From Oscillibacter sp. (GTDB lineage Bacteria > Bacillota > Clostridia > Oscillospirales > Oscillospiraceae), in assembly GCA_017447005.1 (NCBI GenBank), contig JAFSOM010000046.1, forward strand, positions 1 through 7,857: a stretch of 7,857 bases of DNA, written 5' to 3'. Each line of letters begins with the position of its first letter. The stretch's first letter is position 1. The position numbers were made by a program, and so were the translations under genes. This document shows, piece after piece, positions 1 through 5,425 of the stretch. The notes beneath the pieces are model-generated. The model worked only from the letters and a program-made list of their open reading frames with translations. It made no database searches and was not told the origin of the DNA.

Positions 1-1
1 C

Positions 2-85
2 GACAAACGCTTTGCCGCTCTCCCGGTCATTCATGACATTCATCTCGGAGACTGGAATTATGTGATTTCCACTCTCAATCGCTGA
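2..85 (+). CDS. C-terminal end of an unrecognised protein (partial, 5' truncated)
   Basis: The reading frame starting at base 2 runs open for 27 codons and ends at TGA (83-85). The C-terminus contains DIHLGDWNYVISTLN, which reads like a real protein end: mixed hydrophobic and acidic residues, no runs of rare residues, and codon choice like the neighbouring genes. A good intrinsic terminator lies about 80 bp downstream in the same orientation, which supports a + strand gene ending here. I do not recognise the family from so short a piece and assign no function. A competing minus-strand start at 43 is possible but lacks a convincing ribosome binding site. Confidence 0.5.
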   Translation, partial: DKRFAALPVIHDIHLGDWNYVISTLNR

Positions 86-162
86 TTCTTTCCTGTGCGA
101 TAATTCCTACGTGATTGTTTTATTTTTGCGCAAGTCCTTAGAACATACCGTTCAGTTTGACG

Positions 163-191
163 ATTTCTCCGTTTCCCGCGGAGAAATTTTT
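163..191 (+). terminator. Rho-independent terminator of the upstream gene
   Basis: A perfect 9-bp stem (ATTTCTCCG at 163-171 with CGGAGAAAT at 179-187) encloses a 7-base loop and runs directly into five T residues (187-191), then G and two more Ts. The T-tract is only on the + strand side, so it terminates rightward transcription, fitting the gene that ends at 85. It lies just before the next promoter and so insulates the EAL gene from upstream transcription. Confidence 0.8.
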
Positions 192-192
192 G

Positions 193-220
193 TTGCATAT
201 TGCAAAAAATGTGATAAAAT
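193..220 (+). promoter_or_regulatory. Sigma-A promoter with extended -10, for the EAL-domain gene
   Basis: The -35 is TTGCAT (193-198) and the -10 is TAAAAT (215-220), separated by 16 bp. The -10 is preceded by TG one base upstream (212-213), giving the extended -10 form TGnTAAAAT. Transcription would start near 227, leaving an untranslated leader of roughly 158 bases before the start codon at 385. No other good promoter lies between the terminator and the gene. Confidence 0.7.
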
Positions 221-235
221 AGGAAATAATCTGTC

Positions 236-318
236 CGACAGCGTAACGGCGCCGAACATTCGACAGCGTAACGGCGTCGGACATCCGTCAGCATGACGGC
301 GTCGGATATTCGTCAGCA
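236..318 (+). repeat. Three tandem 25-bp repeats plus a partial fourth in the EAL gene leader
   Basis: Units are at 236-260, 261-285 and 286-310, and the first 8 bases of a fourth (CGTCAGCA) at 311-318. Units 1 and 2 match at 22 of 25 positions, 2 and 3 at 20, and 1 and 3 at 19. The shared core is CGnCAGCnTnACGGCG. Units are head to tail without spacers. Unit 3 holds a short inverted repeat (CGTCA, loop GCA, TGACG), and GTCCGAC (233-239) is complementary to GTCGGAC (276-282), so the array could fold in RNA. It sits downstream of the predicted transcription start, so it would be in the 5' untranslated region. Its function is unknown. Confidence 0.85.
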
Positions 319-332
319 ACAGGCCGGGACGG

Positions 333-352
333 GGGCGGAAGGGAATCCGCCT
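333..352 (+). promoter_or_regulatory. 5' UTR hairpin just upstream of the EAL gene ribosome binding site
   Basis: GGCGGA (334-339) pairs with TCCGCC (346-351) around the six-base loop AGGGAA, extendable by a G-U pair. It ends about 20 bases before the Shine-Dalgarno sequence GAGGAGG (374-380). A competing pairing exists between GAAGGG (338-343) and CCCTTC (359-364). The structure is visible by complementarity only. A regulatory role, for example on translation, is inference. Confidence 0.3.
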
Positions 353-384
353 CGCAAACCCTTCACAGGAAAGAGGAGGATGTT

Positions 385-3318
385 ATGCCCGAGACAACCA
401 AAAATCTGGACTTGGAACAGTACATTGTAGGGCATTTGGATGAGGCTATCGAAAAGGGCTATATCAAGCCTTACTTCCAGCCGGTGATTCGTACCGTCTC
501 CCGACAGCTATGCGGCATGGAGGCGTTGGCCCGCTGGGATGACCCGATTTGGGGCCTGTTGCCTCCGGGCAGTTTCATCGACGTGCTCGAACGTCACCGC
601 CGGATTCACGAGTTGGATTCCTGTATCATCCGGCAGGTATGTACCCTCTACCGGGAAGCCGTACTGGGGCGCGGCGTCCTGATTCCGATTTCCATCAACC
701 TTTCGCGGCTGGATTATGAGCTTTGCGACATTTTCGCCGTCGTGGAGGAGGCCGTACAGGAAAACATGATGCCCCGCAGTTTCCTTTGCATTGAGATAAC
801 CGAAAGCGCCCTCAACGAAAACGGCGCCCTCATGCACCAGTACATTGACCGTTTCCGCAACGCGGGCTATCAGGTCTGGATGGACGACTTCGGAAGCGGC
901 TACTCGTCCCTGAACGTCCTGAAAGATTTCATTTTCGATGAGCTGAAAGTCGATATGTGGTTTTTGAGCGACTTTCATCAGCGTTCGCGGAAGATTCTCT
1001 CGTCTATTGTGCACAGGGCGAAAGAAATCGAGATTCAGACGCTCGTGGAGGGCGTGGAGACGGAAGAGCAGTTCCGTTTTCTGCGGAATATCGGGTTCGA
1101 GAAAGTGCAGGGCTTTCTGTTCGGCAAGCCTATGCCGTATCTGGAGTGTATCCGGCACGTACTGGAACAGGGGCTTTCCGTGGAGGCGCCCATGCACCGG
1201 GGATATTATGATACCTTGGGGCGGCTGGATGTCCTCAGCGCGACGCCGTTTCTGTCGCCGGAGGACCGCAAGAGCCTGATTTCCGGGCGCGAATTGAACA
1301 GTATCCCGCTCGCCGTGCTCGAACTCCGTGACGATACCGTCCGGTTACTGCTTACAAACGACGCCTTCGACGAGGCCTCCGGCGCGATTGACTTCTTGAC
1401 CGTCTTCGGCAACATCGAAACCGACCCGGAAATGCGCGACGCTATCCGTCTGCGGGAGATGTCCGCGCATATGGAACGACTGCTGGAAGAGGCGCGTTCG
1501 TCGGGGAACGGCAAAATGTACTTCGTGGACAGCGGGGAATACTTCGAGTTACAGGTCAAGCGTATCGCCGGACACGGGAAACTGTGCAGTCTGCTGTTAC
1601 GTCTGGACAATCTCTCGCGGGGCGCGGAGATTGACCGTCAGGAAAAGTTGGATGAGGGCTTACGGGCCATTTACGCGCTTTTCGACCAAGTCGCCATTAT
1701 TGACCTTGAGAAAATGTCGTTCACGTCCCTGTACGCCGACGCCAAGGAAGTGCAGACACCCAGAGAAGAGGAGCTTCATCAGGTCTATAGCCATTATTCG
1801 GAGGAGTGGATTTACGCCGAAGACAGGCAAAGGTTCCTCATGCTGACCGACCCTGTCACGCTTGCCCGACGCGTGATGGAATCGGGCCGGGGCTGCGTCA
1901 GCGCGTATCTGCGTACGCGCCTGTTTCACGGAAACTATATCTGGAAACTCTATACCTTCCTGCACGTCCGGGAGAACGTGTATTTCATGCTGGTACGCGA
2001 CGCGCAGACGGACGTGACGGAGTTCGCCGCCATTCACGGCGGACAGCCTGACACGATGGAAGCGACGTTCGCGCCCGCGTCCCTCTGGCAGAATTTCACG
2101 CTGAACAGCGCCCTGAAATTCTTCTGGAAGGATAAGGAACGGCGTTTCCGGGGCGCGAGCCGCAGTTTTCTGGACTTCTACGGCTTCCAGTCCCTCAATG
2201 ACATTCTCGACAAGACGGATGAGGACATGGGCTGGCATATCCACGCCGACAGTTATCAGAACGACGAGTGGTCGGTTCTTCGTGAAGGCGTTTCCACGCA
2301 TAACGTACCGGGAAACTGCATTATCCGGGGGGAAAATCAAAAGATTGTCGCCAGCAAAATGCCGCTCTATAACCGTAACGGACAGATTCAAGGACTGCTC
2401 GGCTACTTCTTTCAGGCGGACGAGTTCCCCGGTGTGCAAGAAAGCAAACTCTCCCAATCCCGTCTGGACACGCTCACGGGTCTGCTCAATGCGCGGGGCC
2501 TCGCGGAAGAGCTGTATTCCTATCAGGACGAATACGAACTGCGCAAAATAGATTTCGCCCGGATTCATCTTTCCATTAAGGATTTCAAAATCATCAATCA
2601 GAAGTTCGGCTATGACTTCGGCGACAGCGTTATCCGCGCCGTAGCCAATGCCATTATACGCTGTTGCGGAACGACTTCTTCCGTCGCCCGCTTTAACGGA
2701 AGCAATTTTGTCATTCTGACTCAGTTCCACCGGCAGACGGAGTTAGACAATCTGATTTCCGCGCTTCGCAATCTCCCCACGGAAATTCACGTTGTAAACG
2801 GCGTTCCCTTTTCGCCGTATCTGTCCATCGGCGTGGCCGTGTATTCGGATACGGAGAACGTCAGCGAACAGGCTGGACAGGCCGAAGCGCGTATGGCGGT
2901 CGATAATACCGGCTCCAAGTATTCCGGTCAGCTTATCGACAATCTCGCGGAACTGTTCCGCATGTACGACAATCTCCCGATTGCGTTCGCGGTCTATTAC
3001 ATCTCCCCGAAAGAGAACGCTAAAAATAAGGACGCCACGATTTTATACGCCAACCGGAAATTTTTGAAAACGACCCATCATTCCCGGGCCAATCTGCTGG
3101 GGAAAACTGTCGGGGAGGCGTTCCCCATGATTGAAAAAACGTGGTATGACATGGCCCGCCGCGCCGCCGTAGAGGGGGAGGACGCCGAGGGACATATCTA
3201 CTATACCCTTATGGACCTTCATCTCCGCGTCACGGCAAGCCCGATTATCGGCCCCGGCTACTGCGCCTTTACCTATCAGCGCGAGAGCGCGCCGGATGTC
3301 TCCGCAAATTTTGCTTGA
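385..3318 (+). CDS. EAL-domain cyclic-di-GMP phosphodiesterase with PAS-like regions and a degenerate GGDEF domain
   Basis: This 977-residue protein should hydrolyse cyclic-di-GMP to pGpG in the cytoplasm. No signal peptide or membrane segment is visible. The EAL domain is N-terminal (about 15-262) and keeps the family's conserved residues: the EALARW motif (E46), N105 in SINLSR, EITE (137-140), DDFG (167-170), K188, EGVE (222-225) and Q242 in QGFLFGKP. Regions at about 305-410, 425-545 and 570-678 look like PAS sensor domains; the third is the clearest. A GGDEF domain follows (about 690-820): it keeps DTLTGLLNARG, but the signature is NGSNF (771-775) and the metal-binding aspartate region reads IKDFK (731-735). 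It is therefore probably not a cyclase and may bind GTP or serve as a regulatory module. No RxxD inhibitory site is seen. A last PAS-like region lies at about 855-965. The start is ATG 385, placed well behind GAGGAGG. The gene appears monocistronic with its own promoter and no terminator of its own. The EAL call is firm; PAS boundaries are approximate. Confidence 0.9.
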   Translation: MPETTKNLDLEQYIVGHLDEAIEKGYIKPYFQPVIRTVSRQLCGMEALARWDDPIWGLLPPGSFIDVLERHRRIHELDSCIIRQVCTLYREAVLGRGVLIPISINLSRLDYELCDIFAVVEEAVQENMMPRSFLCIEITESALNENGALMHQYIDRFRNAGYQVWMDDFGSGYSSLNVLKDFIFDELKVDMWFLSDFHQRSRKILSSIVHRAKEIEIQTLVEGVETEEQFRFLRNIGFEKVQGFLFGKPMPYLECIRHVLEQGLSVEAPMHRGYYDTLGRLDVLSATPFLSPEDRKSLISGRELNSIPLAVLELRDDTVRLLLTNDAFDEASGAIDFLTVFGNIETDPEMRDAIRLREMSAHMERLLEEARSSGNGKMYFVDSGEYFELQVKRIAGHGKLCSLLLRLDNLSRGAEIDRQEKLDEGLRAIYALFDQVAIIDLEKMSFTSLYADAKEVQTPREEELHQVYSHYSEEWIYAEDRQRFLMLTDPVTLARRVMESGRGCVSAYLRTRLFHGNYIWKLYTFLHVRENVYFMLVRDAQTDVTEFAAIHGGQPDTMEATFAPASLWQNFTLNSALKFFWKDKERRFRGASRSFLDFYGFQSLNDILDKTDEDMGWHIHADSYQNDEWSVLREGVSTHNVPGNCIIRGENQKIVASKMPLYNRNGQIQGLLGYFFQADEFPGVQESKLSQSRLDTLTGLLNARGLAEELYSYQDEYELRKIDFARIHLSIKDFKIINQKFGYDFGDSVIRAVANAIIRCCGTTSSVARFNGSNFVILTQFHRQTELDNLISALRNLPTEIHVVNGVPFSPYLSIGVAVYSDTENVSEQAGQAEARMAVDNTGSKYSGQLIDNLAELFRMYDNLPIAFAVYYISPKENAKNKDATILYANRKFLKTTHHSRANLLGKTVGEAFPMIEKTWYDMARRAAVEGEDAEGHIYYTLMDLHLRVTASPIIGPGYCAFTYQRESAPDVSANFA

Positions 3319-3343
3319 CAGATTCCCGGGACGCGTGTAAAAT
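3315..3343 (+). promoter_or_regulatory. Consensus sigma-A promoter of the T-box/valS operon
   Basis: A perfect TTGACA (-35, 3315-3320) is followed after 17 bp by TAAAAT (-10, 3338-3343), with TG immediately before it. The -35 box contains the TGA stop codon of the upstream EAL gene (3316-3318). Transcription would start near 3350, just ahead of the T-box leader. Confidence 0.85.
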
Positions 3344-3349
3344 AAGCCT

Positions 3350-3636
3350 TGCTTTTTTCCATCATACGAACCGCGAGGAAGGGAAGCAGTATCCGTTGAG
3401 CGGACAGCGCAGAGAGGGCGCATACGGTGAAAGCGCCTCTGACGCGGCGGAGAAGTCGTCCCGGAGCGTCCGGAACTGAACAGGCGGAGACGCGTTTGCC
3501 GTACAAGCGCGGCGTTCCGAAAGTAAGTCCGGCGGAGTTCCCCCGTTACCGGGAATCAGAGTGCGCGTCGCGTGACGCGAATGCAGGTGGTACCGCGGAG
3601 TTTTTCGCCCTGACCGTAAGGCCGGGGCGTTTTTTT
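3350..3636 (+). promoter_or_regulatory. T-box leader sensing uncharged tRNA(Val)
   Basis: This leader RNA binds tRNA and stops transcription unless the tRNA is uncharged. Visible elements in order: the GGAC/GTCC base of stem I (3402-3405 with 3468-3471), the AGAGAGG motif (3411-3417), an apical stem GGCGC/GCGCC (3417-3421 with 3433-3437), and a specifier region reading GAA-GUC-GUCCCGGAGC in which GUC (3455-3457) is a valine codon. The conserved CCGTTA element lies at 3543-3548 within a GGGAA/TTCCC stem. The T-box proper, AGGTGGTACCGCGG, is at 3585-3598. Its bulge UGGU (3588-3591) would pair with the tRNA acceptor end; the final U fits an A discriminator base, as in tRNA(Val). For the antiterminator, CAGG (3584-3587) pairs with CCTG (3609-3612) and GCG (3595-3597) with CGC (3606-3608). 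That uses up the 5' arm of the terminator. Valine specificity agrees with the valS gene downstream. The 5' boundary is inferred from the promoter. Confidence 0.93.
3606..3636 (+). terminator. T-box-controlled intrinsic terminator
   Basis: CGCCC (3606-3610) pairs with GGGCG (3625-3629), with an inner CC/GG pairing around GTAA, followed immediately by seven Ts (3630-3636). The 5' arm is shared with the antiterminator, so the two structures are mutually exclusive. Charged tRNA(Val) should leave this terminator formed and stop transcription before the YcxB-like gene and valS. Because the EAL gene has no terminator of its own, this may also end its transcripts. Confidence 0.9.
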
Positions 3637-3682
3637 GTCCGCGCCGCTGAAAGAATCCAATCACAAGGAGAGGAAAAATCAT

Positions 3683-4219
3683 ATGGAACTGACGGAATTT
3701 CAAATTCACTCCGCTTATGACCATAAGGCGTTGAAAACCATGTGCCGCGTACTGCGCAAGACCGTGCGCCACAAACGCGCAATCGCGGCCCGCGTATTCG
3801 GCTGGCTGGTTATCGCCTTTTACGCGCTCGTCCGCGTCGGACTGCTGTTGCTGGGCGATTACTCCATTGATTTTATGGGCGTAGTCTCGGCGCTGTGTAT
3901 CCTGTTTGTACTGTCGGCGCTGTTGTTCGAGGACGATTTGAACGCGTGGGTAGCGTCCAAGAACCTCTTGCCCGGTACCCGCGAGGCCGACACGCGTTTC
4001 TGTGAGGATGAGTATATCGTCACGACGCAGGCCACGCAAACGCATATGCATTACGAAAACATCGGCGTTGTCGGCGAGACGAAAGACAGCTTTGTGTTTA
4101 TCATCGGCAAGCGTCACGCGCAACAGTTCCCCAAGGCCGGACTTGCGTCAGGGACGCCGGAACAGTTCCGCGACTTTATCGCCGCGAAAACCGGCTTGTC
4201 AGTGCGCTATGTGAAATAA
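3683..4219 (+). CDS. YcxB-like two-helix membrane protein (small, uncharacterised family)
   Basis: This is a 178-residue protein of unknown biochemical role. The N-terminus is short, cytoplasmic and basic (residues 20-37 are rich in R and K). Two hydrophobic helices follow at about 38-58 and 62-83, separated by a short turn (GDYSIDF). The C-terminal soluble domain (about 98-172) has the pattern of the YcxB-like family: a beta-rich segment with HYENIGVVGETKDSFVFII, then a proline-containing segment (FPKAGLASGTPEQF) and a terminal helix. The start ATG 3683 is preceded by AAGGAGAGG (3665-3673) at good spacing. An earlier in-frame TTG at 3635 lies inside the terminator T-tract and is unlikely. 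The gene is first in the T-box operon, 60 bp before valS, so it should be induced together with valS when tRNA(Val) is uncharged. The family assignment rests on overall layout and a few motifs. A role in valine or amino-acid metabolism would be inference from context only. Confidence 0.75.
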   Translation: MELTEFQIHSAYDHKALKTMCRVLRKTVRHKRAIAARVFGWLVIAFYALVRVGLLLLGDYSIDFMGVVSALCILFVLSALLFEDDLNAWVASKNLLPGTREADTRFCEDEYIVTTQATQTHMHYENIGVVGETKDSFVFIIGKRHAQQFPKAGLASGTPEQFRDFIAAKTGLSVRYVK

Positions 4220-4279
4220 TCGTTACGGAAACCGTGAGAAAGTGCGCGGAAACCATAATTTAGAAAAGGAGTGGGCAAG

Positions 4280-5389
4280 ATGTCACGAAAAGAACTGCCA
4301 AAGACCTACAATCCGCAGGAGACCGAAAGCCGCATTTATGAAATGTGGGAGACGGCGGAGTGTTTCCGGGGAGACCCCGACCCCGGCAGGAAACCGTTCT
4401 GTATCGTCATGCCGCCGCCGAACGTCACCGGACAGCTCCACATGGGCCACGCCCTTGACGCCGCCTTGCAGGATATTTTAATCCGCTTCCGGCGTATGCA
4501 GGGCTATGCGACCTTATGGCTTCCGGGCACCGACCACGCCGGAATTGCAACGCAAATCAAAGTTGAAGAGGATTTGCGCGTCAACGAGGGCAAAACGCGT
4601 TACGACTTGGGCCGCGAGAAGTTTTTGCAACGCGTCTGGAAGTGGAAGGAGACCTACGGCGGGCGTATCGTCGAACAGCAGAAGAAACTCGGCGTATCCT
4701 GCGACTGGCGCCGCTCCCGCTTTACTATGGACGAGGGCTTATCCCGCGCCGTGCGGGAGGCGTTCTGTAGGCTGTACGACAAGGGCCTGATTTACAAGGG
4801 TAGCCGCATTATCAACTGGTGTCCGCACTGCATGACGGCCCTTTCCGACGCGGAGGTTGAGTACGTCGACAAGCCCGGCCACCTCTGGCACATCCGCTAT
4901 CCGCTGGCGGACGGTTCCGGCGATTTAGTCGTCGCCACGACGCGCCCCGAAACCATGATGGGCGATACGGGTGTAGCCGTCAACCCGGAGGACGAGCGTT
5001 TCAAACATCTCGTAGGCAAGACGTGCATTCTGCCCATTATGAACCGCGAGATTCCGATTGTCGCCGACGACTACGTCGAACTCGGTTTCGGTACGGGCGC
5101 GGTCAAGATGACGCCCGCCCATGACCCGAATGACTTTGAAGTTGGCTTGCGTCACAATCTGGAAATCGTGCGCTGTATCGGCGACGACGGCAAAATCAAC
5201 GAGAACGGCGGCCCCTATAACGGCATGGACCGTTACGAGTGCCGCAAGCGGATTGTGAAAGACCTTGAGGAGCAGGGCTATCTTGTCAAAACGGAGCCGT
5301 ACAGTCACAATGTCGGGACTTGCTACCGTTGCCATAACGACGTGGAGCCGCTCATTTCCGCGCAGTGGTTTGTGAAGATGAAGCCGTAA
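4280..5389 (+). CDS. valS: ValRS N-terminal part: HIGH motif and editing domain (ends at the internal TAA)
   Basis: If the stop is real, this frame yields a 369-residue product. It contains the first half of the Rossmann catalytic domain with the HIGH-type motif HMGH (54-57) inside NVTGQLHMGHALDAALQDI, then GTDHAGIATQ (83-92). It also has the editing (CP1) domain with ATTRPETMMGDT (219-230) and the GTGAVKMTPAHDPND segment (271-285). Paired cysteines at 181/184 (CPHC) and 348/351 (CYRC) match one ValRS zinc site. It ends just after AQWFVKM, where the chain re-enters the catalytic core. It lacks KMSKS, the anticodon-binding domain and the C-terminal coiled coil, so on its own it could not aminoacylate; isolated editing activity is conceivable. 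Confidence 0.6.
   Translation: MSRKELPKTYNPQETESRIYEMWETAECFRGDPDPGRKPFCIVMPPPNVTGQLHMGHALDAALQDILIRFRRMQGYATLWLPGTDHAGIATQIKVEEDLRVNEGKTRYDLGREKFLQRVWKWKETYGGRIVEQQKKLGVSCDWRRSRFTMDEGLSRAVREAFCRLYDKGLIYKGSRIINWCPHCMTALSDAEVEYVDKPGHLWHIRYPLADGSGDLVVATTRPETMMGDTGVAVNPEDERFKHLVGKTCILPIMNREIPIVADDYVELGFGTGAVKMTPAHDPNDFEVGLRHNLEIVRCIGDDGKINENGGPYNGMDRYECRKRIVKDLEEQGYLVKTEPYSHNVGTCYRCHNDVEPLISAQWFVKMKP
5387..5389 (+). other. In-frame TAA stop at valS codon 370
   Basis: The local sequence reads AAG CCG TAA GCG GAA GAG in the ValRS frame, and the downstream frame immediately continues with conserved ValRS sequence (AEEALRVVRDGEV). The TAA is not reached by a frameshift. TAA is also the terminal stop of the preceding gene (4217-4219) and of valS itself (6917-6919), so it is a normal stop codon in this organism. 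Confidence 0.93.
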
Positions 5390-5425
5390 GCGGAAGAGGC
5401 GTTACGCGTCGTTCGTGACGGCGAG

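Noticed and set aside
1..43. Minus-strand gene starting at ATG 43 and leaving the window
   Set aside because: The 14 visible codons are plausible but there is no clear ribosome binding site. The + strand frame ends before a + strand terminator, which fits better.
236..318. CRISPR array
   Set aside because: The 25-bp units abut one another without unique spacers and there are no cas genes; it is a simple tandem repeat.
227..384. c-di-GMP riboswitch in the leader of the EAL gene
   Set aside because: I could not find the conserved GEMM-I or c-di-GMP-II sequence elements; the leader consists of the repeats and a simple hairpin.
1660..2730. Long minus-strand open frame (356 codons) opposite the EAL gene
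   Set aside because: It is antisense to a well-supported coding region, has no recognisable motifs, and such frames are common opposite GC-rich genes. The same applies to the minus-strand frames at 508-1197, 3362-4123, 5822-6385 and 6593-7339.
2458..2844. Active diguanylate cyclase
   Set aside because: The GGDEF signature is replaced by NGSNF and the upstream metal-binding region is altered, so cyclase activity is unlikely.
3635..3682. Upstream in-frame TTG start for the YcxB-like gene
   Set aside because: It lies in the T-tract of the T-box terminator and has no ribosome binding site; ATG 3683 has AAGGAGAGG at correct spacing.
4223..4237. Terminator between the YcxB-like gene and valS
   Set aside because: TTACGG/CCGTGA forms a small 6-bp hairpin with loop AAA, but no T-tract follows, and the two genes appear co-transcribed.
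5387..5389. Reassigned TAA codon or programmed amino-acid insertion
   Set aside because: TAA ends the preceding gene and valS itself, and no other internal TAA occurs in the genes seen. TAA is not a known selenocysteine or pyrrolysine codon in bacteria.
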